Below are positions 53,085-61,441 of a stretch of 64,000 nt of DNA, in pieces. The translations under genes were made by a program, and so were the position numbers. Origin of the DNA: JANLVJ01 sp031363945 (GTDB taxonomy: Bacteria; Bacteroidota; Bacteroidia; Sphingobacteriales; Sphingobacteriaceae); the NCBI GenBank assembly GCA_031363945.1, contig JANLVJ010000033.1, forward strand, positions 62,001-126,000, given 5' to 3'. The notes beneath the pieces are model-generated. The model did not search any database. It was given only the letters and a program-made list of their open reading frames with translations, and had not been told where the DNA came from. How positions within the stretch are numbered: position 1 is the stretch's first letter; every line of letters begins with the position of its first letter.

Positions 53085-53963
53085 TTAACCTTTTCTCAGC
53101 ATTTCAGCGTATTCATTGGGTAATAAGCTTTTTTCTATTGCTTGGACCGCTCTTTCAATATCATAATTAAATCTGATAAATTCTACTTTTATGCTGTTCT
53201 TATCATTTTTTGAGCTTTCTGGCGATATTGTTAGCATTACATAACCTCCTCTGGCATCACCATCTTTAGGCTTGCCAACAGATCCGATATTTATGGCGTG
53301 CCTGTATTGAAACATCGACTCACCCTTTGCCTGAACTGAATTCAATGACTGATTGATTGAATCTGACTGAACAAGATTATTTGACTCGCTGATAGCATCT
53401 GCCTGAACTAAATTCTTTGACTCACTGATTACTTCTGACTGAATGATACGGTGATATGGTTTATGTGTATGCCCAAAACATAAAATATCGGCATCTGAGG
53501 TTTCCATAATTCTGAGCATACTTTTCTCATCACGGTTTTCAAACAGGTACTCATTTATTTTACGGGGGCTCCCGTGTACCAGTAAAAGGTTCAGTTTGTC
53601 TTCATTTAGTTGAAATTCTACCCTGATATGTGCCGGTAAGGTTCTTAAATAGGCACGTTCTTCAGTACCGATTACCTGATTTGTGTAACTTATTGAAATC
53701 TTACCCAGTTCTTTTTCATTGTCAGTTTTATAGGCACAGCCGCAATCATTACTGCTAAGACCAATACCGAAATCATAATTACCTGCAATAGTCGGGGTAC
53801 CCCGTTTTCTAATCTCATTGATAACTTCATTTGGCCAGATATTATAGCCAACAAGATCACCCAGACAGTAGATGGCATCGGGCTTACGGCTGTCAATATC
53901 AGCAAAAGCCGCTTCCAGAGCAGGTAGATTGGCATGAATATCTGAGAAAAGTGCAATTTTCAT
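53085..53963 (-). CDS. Calcineurin-like metallophosphoesterase with a repeat insertion
   Basis: A 292-residue metallophosphoesterase (YfcE/MJ0936-like). Metal motifs: SDIHANLPALEA (7-18), GDLVGYN (35-41), GNYD (61-64), LLLVHGSP (126-133) and GHTHKP (164-169), then INIGSVGKPKDGDARGGYVML. Between GHTH and INIGSVG it carries an insertion (176-211) of three 12-residue repeats of SExISESxNLVQ type. The family cleaves phosphodiesters or phosphomonoesters; substrate unknown. It starts 9 nt after acr3 ends, so it is very likely cotranscribed with the arsenic genes. Confidence 0.9.
   Translation of the reverse strand: MKIALFSDIHANLPALEAAFADIDSRKPDAIYCLGDLVGYNIWPNEVINEIRKRGTPTIAGNYDFGIGLSSNDCGCAYKTDNEKELGKISISYTNQVIGTEERAYLRTLPAHIRVEFQLNEDKLNLLLVHGSPRKINEYLFENRDEKSMLRIMETSDADILCFGHTHKPYHRIIQSEVISESKNLVQADAISESNNLVQSDSINQSLNSVQAKGESMFQYRHAINIGSVGKPKDGDARGGYVMLTISPESSKNDKNSIKVEFIRFNYDIERAVQAIEKSLLPNEYAEMLRKG
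53331..53438 (-). repeat. In-frame 36-nt tandem repeat (3 copies)
   Basis: Three adjacent 36-nt units encode SEVISESKNLVQ, ADAISESNNLVQ and SDSINQSLNSVQ (residues 176-211 of the metallophosphoesterase). The insertion falls on a surface loop between the GHTH metal motif and the next strand. Confidence 0.85.
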
Positions 53964-53972
53964 AATTTCAGA

Positions 53973-55106
53973 CTAGCTGTTTTGAGTAAAAGTTTCTGTT
54001 GATTTTAAGCGGTTTCTTTCTTTTGTAATACTATCAGCGGTATTTAATGAATAATATTTTTTACGTAACCAGAAAGCCAGATTCACCAGACCAATTAATG
54101 CCGGAACTTCGACCAGTGGCCCAATGACACCTGCAAAAGCCTCACCACTATTGATTCCAAATACACCAATAGCGACTGCAATAGCCAGCTCAAAATTATT
54201 ACCTGCCGCTGTAAAAGAGAGAGCTGCATTTTGAGAATAATCAGCGCCAAGCAAGCGTCCGGCTGTAAAGGTTACCAAAAACATACTGATGAAGTAAATA
54301 ACGAGTGGAATAGCGATACGTACAACATCAAATGGTATTTCAATGATCATCTTACCCTTCAGGCTGAACATAACCAAGATTGTAAAAAGTAGTGAAATTA
54401 GTGTTATCGGACTGATAGCGGGAATAAACACAGTTGAATACCAGTTATCGCCTTTCAGCCTGCGCAAAATTTTTCGGGTCATAAAGCCTGCAATAAATGG
54501 AATTCCGAGATAAATAAATACGGTTTCGGCAATCTGACCCATACTGATATGCACCTTTAAACCCTGAATGCCAAAGTAAGGTGGCAATACTGTTATAAAG
54601 ATCCACGTAAACAAACTGTAAAAGACAACTTGAAAAATACTGTTAAAAGCAACCAGGCCTGCGGCATATTCACGGTTACCATCTGCAAGTTCGTTCCAGA
54701 CAATTACCATTGCAATACAGCGGGCCAGACCAATCATGATCAGGCCAATCATATAGGCAGGGTGATCGCGCAAAAACAGGATTGATAGTAAAAACATCAG
54801 TAATGGCCCTATCACCCAGTTCATAATGAGTGAAAGTGAAAGAATTTTCACATTGCTGAAAACCCCTCCTAATTCTTCAAATTTTACTTTTGCGAAAGGT
54901 GGATACATCATTAGTATAAGGCCAATTGCGATCGGGATATTTGTTGTGCCTTGCTGAAATGAATTGATAAAATTCTTGCTTGAAGGAACAAAGTAACCAA
55001 TAGTAATACCTATAAACATGGCAACGAAAATCCATAAAGTCAGGTAATTATCAAGGAAACTTAATTTTTTTCTATTTGCCGCAGGGGCACAATTGTGAGC
55101 ACTCAT
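53973..55106 (-). CDS. acr3: Arsenite efflux transporter Acr3
   Basis: A 377-residue Acr3-family As(III) exporter with ten predicted membrane helices. Recognisable segments: IGLILMMYPPFAKVKFEELG, the functional Cys in LARCIAMVIVWNELADG, and FTAAGNNFELAIAVAIGVFGI (in part). It carries arsenite (and sometimes antimonite) out using the proton motive force. It lies 187 nt downstream of arsR on the minus strand and 9 nt before the metallophosphoesterase. Confidence 0.95.
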   Translation of the reverse strand: MSAHNCAPAANRKKLSFLDNYLTLWIFVAMFIGITIGYFVPSSKNFINSFQQGTTNIPIAIGLILMMYPPFAKVKFEELGGVFSNVKILSLSLIMNWVIGPLLMFLLSILFLRDHPAYMIGLIMIGLARCIAMVIVWNELADGNREYAAGLVAFNSIFQVVFYSLFTWIFITVLPPYFGIQGLKVHISMGQIAETVFIYLGIPFIAGFMTRKILRRLKGDNWYSTVFIPAISPITLISLLFTILVMFSLKGKMIIEIPFDVVRIAIPLVIYFISMFLVTFTAGRLLGADYSQNAALSFTAAGNNFELAIAVAIGVFGINSGEAFAGVIGPLVEVPALIGLVNLAFWLRKKYYSLNTADSITKERNRLKSTETFTQNS

Positions 55107-55293
55107 GTTGGGGGTGTTGGTTATTGAAAATATTCAGGCAAGCTACCTGTCATCAGTTGGTAAAATTCATCAAGGAAACTAAATGATTTTCAATTGATTG
55201 TGGTATGCGTCTTGTGAAATTCTATAATTGTCTACTGAAAGGCCTTTTAACTTTCAGCAAACTGAATCATTTCCAGGACTGGTAAAATATTTC

Positions 55294-55623
55294 TTAACAA
55301 CAGCTTGTATGATTGTCTATTGCGCCAAAAAATAATTCAAATTCTTCACGGAAATGATCCCATTTTGTTTTATTGATACAATAGCAAACGCTGGTTCCTT
55401 CAATTGAGCCTTGAATTATTCCTGCCATTTTAAGCTCTTTCAGGTGTTGTGAAGTTGTTGCCTGAGCCAGACCGATTATTTCAACAAGATCATTACAGAT
55501 ACAGGCATTTGCCTTTACCAGATGCTGGATGATTGCAATCCGGGCAGGATGGGCCAAAGCTTTCATCATTTGGGCGAGCTCGTTCTGCTTATCGGTATAA
55601 TTTTCAGTTTTTGTCAGGCCCAT
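55294..55623 (-). CDS. arsR: ArsR/SmtB-family metalloregulator
   Basis: A 109-residue winged-helix repressor: LAHPARIAIIQHL, AQATTSQHLKELKMAGII (recognition helix) and GTSVCYCIN. NACICNDL has the CxC of the ArsR alpha-3 site (compare ELCVCDL in the family), and the protein ends in CC. On binding As(III) it would release the DNA and allow acr3 and possibly arsM expression. It lies between arsM and acr3 with gaps of 177 and 187 nt, in which I saw no gene. Confidence 0.93.
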   Translation of the reverse strand: MGLTKTENYTDKQNELAQMMKALAHPARIAIIQHLVKANACICNDLVEIIGLAQATTSQHLKELKMAGIIQGSIEGTSVCYCINKTKWDHFREEFELFFGAIDNHTSCC

Positions 55624-55800
55624 AATTCTACTAATTCAATCTTGTTGTATTCGTTTTTTAAAACAGGCATCTTCAGTGCGCGTAGAAATTTCATCTTCCT
55701 GATATGCGTAATTTCCCAGAATTTTTTAGTTAGCCTGTGATTTTATATCACTCGAAATTTTAGCTCGGTGGCAAGTTTACCTTCTTTAAAGTTTTTGGAA

Positions 55801-56643
55801 CTAGCAGCAACCAGGGGGGCAGCAGGCTTTTATTTCCTGAGGCTTCTCTGCATAGACTGTAATGCTGAAAATACCTGTTTTGCCAATCCTGAACGACTGT
55901 ATTTCTTGTTCGCTCAAGTGTAAAGCCAAAATATCGGAAGGTATGGTAATTACCTTCTCTTTCTGGATGAGTATATTGATAAACCCGTTTTTTTCAATCA
56001 GCATCATATACTCGTTTTTTTGCATTGCCCCTGCAATACATCCTGAATACATTTCTGCACTTTCCTGAAGTCCTATGGGTAAATCACCTGCTAAAACTAC
56101 ATCTGAGATGCTGAAATGCCCGCCGGGTTTAAGAACGCGGTAGATATCAGCAAGAACACGGTCTTTATCAGGTATAAGATTGAGTACACAGTTACTAATG
56201 ATCACATCTGCAATATTTGCGCTCAAAGGCATATTTTCAATATCCCCTTGCCTGAATTCTACATTATTAAAACCGAGTTTATCTGCATTTTCACGGGCTT
56301 TATGAATCATGGCCTCTGTAAAATCAATACCGATTACCTTACCAGTTTCACCAGTTTCTGCCCTTGCAATAAAACAATCGTTGCCTGCCCCAGATCCAAG
56401 ATCAACAACGAAATTTCCTTTTGCTATTTTCGCGAAATCTGTGGGTAAACCACAGCCTAAACCAAGATCTGCATCTGGATTATACCCCTCAAGCCGGGTA
56501 TAATCATCACTCATTATAGTATATATTTCAGTACTGCATCCACCTGCTCCGCAGCAAGAAGATTCATTTGTTTCTTTTGACTGGAGTGCTATTTCGCTAT
56601 ACTTTTGTCTGACCTGCTCTTTTAATTCTTCGTGTGTGCGCAT
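55801..56643 (-). CDS. arsM: Arsenite S-adenosylmethionine methyltransferase ArsM
   Basis: A 280-residue methyltransferase converting As(III) to methylated species. SAM-binding motif VVDLGSGAGND (about 77-87). Three conserved As(III)-binding cysteines can be placed: GLGCGLP, ISNCVLNL and YSGCIAGA. Extra Cys pairs occur near the N-terminus (SSCCGAGGCS) and at the C-terminus (KACCPPGCC), common in bacterial ArsM. It is the first gene of the minus-strand arsenic run and diverges from bshA (195 nt between starts). A palindrome TATTGCAATA at 56657-56666, 14 nt upstream of its ATG, is a possible operator. Confidence 0.95.
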   Translation of the reverse strand: MRTHEELKEQVRQKYSEIALQSKETNESSCCGAGGCSTEIYTIMSDDYTRLEGYNPDADLGLGCGLPTDFAKIAKGNFVVDLGSGAGNDCFIARAETGETGKVIGIDFTEAMIHKARENADKLGFNNVEFRQGDIENMPLSANIADVIISNCVLNLIPDKDRVLADIYRVLKPGGHFSISDVVLAGDLPIGLQESAEMYSGCIAGAMQKNEYMMLIEKNGFINILIQKEKVITIPSDILALHLSEQEIQSFRIGKTGIFSITVYAEKPQEIKACCPPGCC

Positions 56644-56656
56644 TGATATATTTGCT

Positions 56657-56666
56657 TATTGCAATA
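56657..56666. promoter_or_regulatory. Palindrome upstream of arsM, possible operator
   Basis: TATTGCAATA is a perfect 10-bp palindrome 14 nt upstream of the arsM start. I found no matching copy before arsR or acr3, so assignment to ArsR is speculative. Confidence 0.2.
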
Positions 56667-56765
56667 TTACGATTAATAGTGTAAAATGTTTTCACTTATT
56701 TTTTCCATTTATCAATCGCTGTTGTTATAACACAAAATTGACCGAGTAGTTGAATCTGACTTCAT

Positions 56766-56773
56766 TACCTTTG
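56766..56773 (+). promoter_or_regulatory. Candidate -7 promoter element for bshA
   Basis: TACCTTTG matches TAnnTTTG, 65 nt upstream of the bshA ATG. No TTTG is present at the -33 position. Confidence 0.35.
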
Positions 56774-56838
56774 CAATTATTTTTAAAGCTCTTCAACTGA
56801 CCGAGGGTAGATTATTAATTCAGAAAATACAGGGATAA

Positions 56839-57987
56839 ATGAAAATAGGCATAGTTTGTTATCCAACATTTGGTGGTAGCGGAGTGGTTGCAACCGAATT
56901 AGGCAAAGCTCTTGCTGACCATGGTCATCAGGTTCATTTTATTACCTACAGCCAGCCAGCCCGCCTTGACTTTTTTTCGGAAAACCTGTTTTATCATGAA
57001 GTGACGGTTTCTAAATATCCGCTATTTGATTACCCGCCTTACGAACTAGCCCTGTCAAGCAAGCTGGTTGATGTCATGATGTACGAGAAACTCGACATAC
57101 TTCATGTACATTATGCCATACCGCATGCATCAGCTGCCTATATGGCCAAACAAATTCTGGCAACACATGGAATTTACATGCCAGTAATTACTACGTTGCA
57201 TGGTACTGATATAACCCTGGTCGGAAAAGATGCAACCTATAAACCAGTGGTTACATTTTCAATAAACCAGTCAGACGGGGTAACTGCCGTTTCAGAGCAG
57301 CTTCGCCATGAAACCTGTACTTATTTTAAGATTAATAAAGATATCAAGGTCATTCCCAATTTTGTTGATCTGAAGCGATTTTCCTTTAAACCGAAAGATC
57401 ATTTTAAAAAGGCTATAGCACCGAATGGAGAAAAGATTCTTGTGCATACGTCAAATTTTAGAAAAGTGAAACGCATACCTGATGTGATCAGGGTCTTTCA
57501 TAAAGTCTTGCAATCAATTCCTGCGAAATTGCTGCTAATTGGTGATGGTCCTGAACGTAGCCCGGCTGAAGCTCTTTGTCGTGAGCTGAATATCATCGAT
57601 CAGGTTCGGTTTCTTGGGAAGCAGGAAGCTGTTGAAGAGATTTTATCTGTGGCTGATTTATTTCTGATGCCGTCTGAAACTGAAAGTTTTGGCCTGTCGG
57701 CACTTGAAGCCATGGCTTGCCGGTTACCAACTATAACAACCAATGCCGGAGGAATTCCTGAGATCGTTTTAGAAGGAGTAACGGGATTTATGAGCCCTGT
57801 GGGTGATGTTGAAGCAATGGCTGCAAATGCAATTTTTATTCTTGAAGATGAGGATCGTCTTAAAAGCTTTAAAGACAATGCACTTAACCGTGCACATGAT
57901 TTTGATATCAGTCTGATTGTTCCTATTTATGAAGCTTATTACGAAGAGGTTATAGAAAAATCGAAAGCCCAGCAAATACCTGTATAA
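56839..57987 (+). CDS. bshA: N-acetyl-alpha-D-glucosaminyl L-malate synthase BshA (bacillithiol biosynthesis)
   Basis: First enzyme of bacillithiol synthesis, joining GlcNAc from UDP-GlcNAc to L-malate. A 382-residue GT4 (GT-B) protein with the BshA start MKIGIVCYPTFGGSGVVATELG, HVHYAIPHASAAYMAKQIL, TTLHGTDITLVG, IPNFVDLKRF, GDGPER and the EX7E-type SETESFGLSALEAMACRLP. Bacillithiol is the low-molecular-weight thiol of many Bacillota and Bacteroidota and can supply electrons for arsenate reduction and buffer metals. It stands next to, and divergent from, the arsenic genes. bshB and bshC are not in the window. Confidence 0.95.
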   Translation: MKIGIVCYPTFGGSGVVATELGKALADHGHQVHFITYSQPARLDFFSENLFYHEVTVSKYPLFDYPPYELALSSKLVDVMMYEKLDILHVHYAIPHASAAYMAKQILATHGIYMPVITTLHGTDITLVGKDATYKPVVTFSINQSDGVTAVSEQLRHETCTYFKINKDIKVIPNFVDLKRFSFKPKDHFKKAIAPNGEKILVHTSNFRKVKRIPDVIRVFHKVLQSIPAKLLLIGDGPERSPAEALCRELNIIDQVRFLGKQEAVEEILSVADLFLMPSETESFGLSALEAMACRLPTITTNAGGIPEIVLEGVTGFMSPVGDVEAMAANAIFILEDEDRLKSFKDNALNRAHDFDISLIVPIYEAYYEEVIEKSKAQQIPV

Positions 57988-58014
57988 AGGGGGTTTGTTT
58001 TAGATAAAAAAGCG

Positions 58015-58034
58015 AAAAGTGTCTCTACTTTTTT
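58015..58034 (+). terminator. Weak terminator-like hairpin after bshA
   Basis: AAAAGT (58015-58020) pairs with ACTTTT (58027-58032) around a 6-nt loop, and the T-run continues for two more bases. The stem is A/T-rich, so efficiency is doubtful. It lies between the convergent bshA and pseudouridine synthase genes. Confidence 0.35.
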
Positions 58035-58110
58035 TTACTAAAAAAGCTATCAAAAGAGTGGCTGATCAAAAGATCCCAGCAAACCTTCATGAATGCTGTT
58101 TATCTTAAAT

Positions 58111-60018
58111 CTATTTCGTAAAGTGTTTAAGACTGATAATCTCTTTTGCGCTCAGATGTCTCCAGCGGCCGCGTGTGAGATCTTTTTTACTCAGACCTGC
58201 ATAAATTACTCTGTCAAGCTTTAAAACATCATAACCCATACTTTCAAAGATTCGGCGTACAATACGGTTCTTGCCACTGTGAATACGAATACCGACTTCT
58301 TTTTTAGACATACCGTCAACAAATGCTAGTTCATCAACTGTAATCAGGCCATCTTCAAGGGTAATACCTTCTGAGATTTTATCGAAATCAACCTTGGTCA
58401 AATTTTTATCAAGTGAAACATGATACAGCTTATTGATATTGCTGCTCGGATGACTTAATTTTTCAGCAAGGCCTCCATCATTTGTGAACAGGAGTAGCCC
58501 TGTTGTATTTCTGTCAAGTCTGCCGATTGGGTAAATGCGGTGAGGAGTTGCACCGTTGAGCAATTCCATTACAGTACGGCGCTCCTGAGGATCATCAGTA
58601 GTTGTTATGAAATCTTTCGGCTTGTTCATAAGAACATAGACCATTTCTTCAGCTTTTAAAACCTTGTCATGAAACTGTACTTTATCACCTGACTGAACAA
58701 TATAGCCCATCTCAGTTACTTCATTACCATTAACCCTGATTTCGCCGTTAGCGATCATTTCATCAGCTTTTCTGCGTGCGCAAAGTCCTGAATTTGCGAT
58801 ATACTTATTCAACCGTGTTCCCATACCAGGTTTTTCAAGACCTTTACTGTATCGTTCTGCAGCCTGATCAACTCTGGCTGCTGTTTTTGATGGCCTTGCT
58901 GACTTTTCAAAAGGACGACTGGCTGAGGTACTTACCCTTGAGCTATTTTTATAGTCGTCAAAATCTGCATTTAATCTTTTTGCAGGTCTTGCTTCTTTTG
59001 CTGAAGCTGAGGATTCCTGATTTCGTACTTTCTGACGTTCTTTAAATGTGCCTTCACCTGTTTCAGCCCGTGGCTTACGCGCCATAAATTCACCTTCGGC
59101 TGGTTTACTGTTTTTTTTAGGTTTAGGTGCACCTTTATCAAAGCCTAAAGGTTTTTCTTCCACTTTATTATAATGGGTAATTGCTGCATTTCTTTTAATG
59201 GGTCTGGATTCAGGCTCATCATCAAAATCGTAACTGCGGCTACGGCCTGGTTTTGAATCGAGATAAGTTTTCTCAGCTCTGCTCCCTTTATAGGGGTTGT
59301 TACTTCTTGAGGCCGCCCTCTCTTCTATACTTCTGCTTGCGAATGGGCGTGAATCTCTGGGTGCATCATTTCTATCAGTTGTTTCACGTCGGGGTGCTCT
59401 TGCTCTTTCAGCACCTCTGGTGATAGGTGTACGTGAATTTGATTGATCATTGCGTGAAGAATCTCCGAAAGATGGGCGCTCTGATCGTGAATCTGTTTTG
59501 CCTTTGAAGCCGGTAGTTTCCCGATTGCCGGAAGATGGGCGTTTTGAGCGTGAATCTGTTTTGCCTTTGAAGCTGGTAGTTTCCCGATTGCCGGAAGATG
59601 GGCGTTCTGAGCGTGAATCTGATTTGCCCCTGAAACTAGTACTTTCCCGGTCAGAAACGGGGCCTTTGTAGCCTGAAGCATTCCCGCTACCTTCTTTACT
59701 GTTTCCTTTGAAGGTACTGGTTGGCCTGCCGCTTCCTATTCGACTAAATGTTCCGGTCTTACTGCCAGGTATTCTTTTTGGTCTTGCTGATGTTGTAGCA
59801 GATTCATTACCAGCATTATTACTTTCGATATTAGATGATGTTGAGCTGGTCAGTGTTTTTTTAACAAAACCCTTTTTTGCCAAGGCATCGTTACTTCGAT
59901 TTTCCCTGTAAGATTTAAAAGAACTTTCTGCGTTTGTCCTTTTAGGTTTATCAGGTTGCGAATCTTCACCTGATGAGTTTTTCATACCATCGTCACGACG
60001 GGATTTTGAATTTTTCAT
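58111..60018 (-). CDS. rluB: RluB/RsuA-family pseudouridine synthase with long disordered repeat-rich N-terminus
   Basis: 635 residues. The enzymatic part begins near residue 399: S4 domain (TRLNKYIANSGLCARRKADE), then the synthase domain with IYPIGRLDRNTTGLLLFTND (catalytic Asp in GRLD) and RIHSGKNRIVRRIFESMGYDVLKLDR. By family it isomerises a uridine in large-subunit rRNA. The first ~398 residues are Ser/Arg/Lys/Gly-rich and probably disordered. They include 21-residue repeats of FKGKTDSRSERPSSGNRETT type (129-191). Such basic tails are common on Bacteroidota versions and may bind RNA, but this one is long. Convergent with bshA. Confidence 0.92.
   Translation of the reverse strand: MKNSKSRRDDGMKNSSGEDSQPDKPKRTNAESSFKSYRENRSNDALAKKGFVKKTLTSSTSSNIESNNAGNESATTSARPKRIPGSKTGTFSRIGSGRPTSTFKGNSKEGSGNASGYKGPVSDRESTSFRGKSDSRSERPSSGNRETTSFKGKTDSRSKRPSSGNRETTGFKGKTDSRSERPSFGDSSRNDQSNSRTPITRGAERARAPRRETTDRNDAPRDSRPFASRSIEERAASRSNNPYKGSRAEKTYLDSKPGRSRSYDFDDEPESRPIKRNAAITHYNKVEEKPLGFDKGAPKPKKNSKPAEGEFMARKPRAETGEGTFKERQKVRNQESSASAKEARPAKRLNADFDDYKNSSRVSTSASRPFEKSARPSKTAARVDQAAERYSKGLEKPGMGTRLNKYIANSGLCARRKADEMIANGEIRVNGNEVTEMGYIVQSGDKVQFHDKVLKAEEMVYVLMNKPKDFITTTDDPQERRTVMELLNGATPHRIYPIGRLDRNTTGLLLFTNDGGLAEKLSHPSSNINKLYHVSLDKNLTKVDFDKISEGITLEDGLITVDELAFVDGMSKKEVGIRIHSGKNRIVRRIFESMGYDVLKLDRVIYAGLSKKDLTRGRWRHLSAKEIISLKHFTK
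59467..59634 (-). repeat. In-frame 63-nt tandem repeat (about 2.7 copies)
   Basis: Units spaced exactly 63 nt apart (the shared GATGGGCG occurs at 59471, 59534 and 59597 on the plus strand) encode 21-residue repeats, residues 129-183 of the pseudouridine synthase. Units one and two are nearly identical; the third diverges at its end. Confidence 0.85.
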
Positions 60019-60092
60019 TTTTTAATTTTAAATCAATTTATTCAGTATCAGCAAGAATACCTGATGTAGAGACTATATGCTGTAACCAATTG

Positions 60093-60100
60093 CAAAGCTA
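60093..60100 (-). promoter_or_regulatory. Candidate -7 promoter element for the pseudouridine synthase gene
   Basis: The minus strand reads TAGCTTTG (TAnnTTTG) 74 nt upstream of the ATG at 60018. A T-rich stretch, not an exact TTTG, occupies the -33 area. Confidence 0.3.
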
Positions 60101-60198
60101 ATTATTTTAAATCTTAAAAAACGATTCTGATAACTGGTACAGTTCTTGTTATTGGCCTTTAGCATTAGTACTTGATAATTAATTAGTTATAATTTACC

Positions 60199-60206
60199 TA
60201 TATTTG
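60199..60206 (+). promoter_or_regulatory. Candidate -7 promoter element for the lytic transglycosylase gene
   Basis: TATATTTG (TAnnTTTG) lies about 91 nt upstream of the chosen ATG at 60298. It is divergent from the element at 60093-60100; no -33 TTTG at the usual spacing. Confidence 0.3.
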
Positions 60207-60297
60207 CCTTGCTTGACAGAAAGTTAGTTAGCTTAATACAAGCAATTTTATTTTGACGCTGCATACAGAAATTCATCTGGTATGTATGATCATTATT

Positions 60298-61374
60298 ATG
60301 AAAATAAACAGACCAGAAAAACTTATAAAAATTGCCATTTCTACAGGTTCAGCGCTCTTAAATGTATTTAAATTTATAGTTCATTACCTGTTTCAGAAGA
60401 CGAACATAAAAACCTTACAAGCCGAGCTTCTTGATTCGGCGTCTCCGGGTAAAATTATTCAAGAACATCACGAAGCCTTTTTACAGGCAAGCAACCCCGC
60501 TGACCTTATTAGATCAATAACTGATCGTAAATCACAGGCACACCGCAAACAGATGCAAAAGCGCCAGGTTTTGGCTGCCATTATTACCTGTTCAGTTTTT
60601 TTTTCACTTTCGACACTTCTTGCTTTTAATGAACCTGTCAGAAAAATTGTATTTGCGAAAGGCAAACAGGTATTTGACATAGCCAGTCCCGTGGAAAAAC
60701 CTGTCAGGTATGTTAAAATTCCTCACCTTGTTCCTGATTCTCTCGACTTCTGTGGAGAGCAGGTGCCGTTAGAAAATAAGGGTATTTTCAAAAAAATGAG
60801 AGCTGCGATCATTCAAAACAGACAAGATAGAGCTGAAATGAATGGGATGGCAAGACGTGCGAAAATATGGTTCCCTGTGATCATTCCAATTCTTAAAAAG
60901 TATAATGTACCTGAAGATTTTAAATATATTCCCCTGGTTGAAACAGGGTTTATAAATGCAACTTCACCCCGTGGTGCTGCCGGTTTCTGGCAACTGATGC
61001 AGATTACTGCCAAAGATTATGGACTAAAAACTGTTAACGGTCATGATCAGCGCCTTGATGTAACACGTTCAACCGTTGCTGCATGCCGTTATTTGCGCTA
61101 TTTACACAGTGAACTTGGTTCATGGACGTTAACTGCCGCCGCTTTTAATATGGGTCTTGGTGGTATCAGACATAAAGTTAATTCTCAGAACAGCAGGAAT
61201 TACTATTCTCTGACATTAAACCGCGAGACAGCAACCTATATTTATAAGACTGTTGCTATCAAGCACATCATTACAAAAGATTATAAAGTAGTTTCTACCG
61301 GGAAAAATGCAAATCAACTACAGGCCAAGCAGGTCAACAATGCCAAACCACTTGGTAATTCAGTAGTATTTTAA
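60298..61374 (+). CDS. Lytic transglycosylase (SLT domain), membrane-anchored
   Basis: From the ATG at 60298 the product has 358 residues. A hydrophobic helix near residues 85-105 (VLAAIITCSVFFSLSTLLAF) is probably a membrane anchor. The C-terminal half is an SLT domain: YIPLVETGFINATSPRGAAG (catalytic Glu in VETG), GFWQLMQITAKDYGL, QRLDVTRSTVAACRYL and AAAFNMGLGGI. It cleaves glycan strands of peptidoglycan in the periplasm. No LysM is present, unlike the paralogue at 17360-18862. Earlier in-frame starts (TTG 60253, ATG 60286) are possible but add no recognisable feature. It is followed by uvrA. Confidence 0.87.
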   Translation: MKINRPEKLIKIAISTGSALLNVFKFIVHYLFQKTNIKTLQAELLDSASPGKIIQEHHEAFLQASNPADLIRSITDRKSQAHRKQMQKRQVLAAIITCSVFFSLSTLLAFNEPVRKIVFAKGKQVFDIASPVEKPVRYVKIPHLVPDSLDFCGEQVPLENKGIFKKMRAAIIQNRQDRAEMNGMARRAKIWFPVIIPILKKYNVPEDFKYIPLVETGFINATSPRGAAGFWQLMQITAKDYGLKTVNGHDQRLDVTRSTVAACRYLRYLHSELGSWTLTAAAFNMGLGGIRHKVNSQNSRNYYSLTLNRETATYIYKTVAIKHIITKDYKVVSTGKNANQLQAKQVNNAKPLGNSVVF

Positions 61375-61441
61375 TGATTTATCATTAAAATTATATCTTT
61401 TTTACAACTTATTGTTTTTGCAACTCGTTACTTTGCCAGCA

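Noticed and set aside
55107..55293. Possible arsC or other remnant between arsR and acr3
   Set aside because: Translation of the minus strand gives only short frames with no resemblance to ArsC or other arsenic proteins.
59467..59634. Regular repeats that might be a CRISPR array
   Set aside because: Units are contiguous 63-nt copies without spacers, in frame within a gene.
59325..59681. 118-codon minus-strand frame with clear repeats
   Set aside because: Alternative frame of the 63-nt repeats in the pseudouridine synthase gene; the repeats open all frames.
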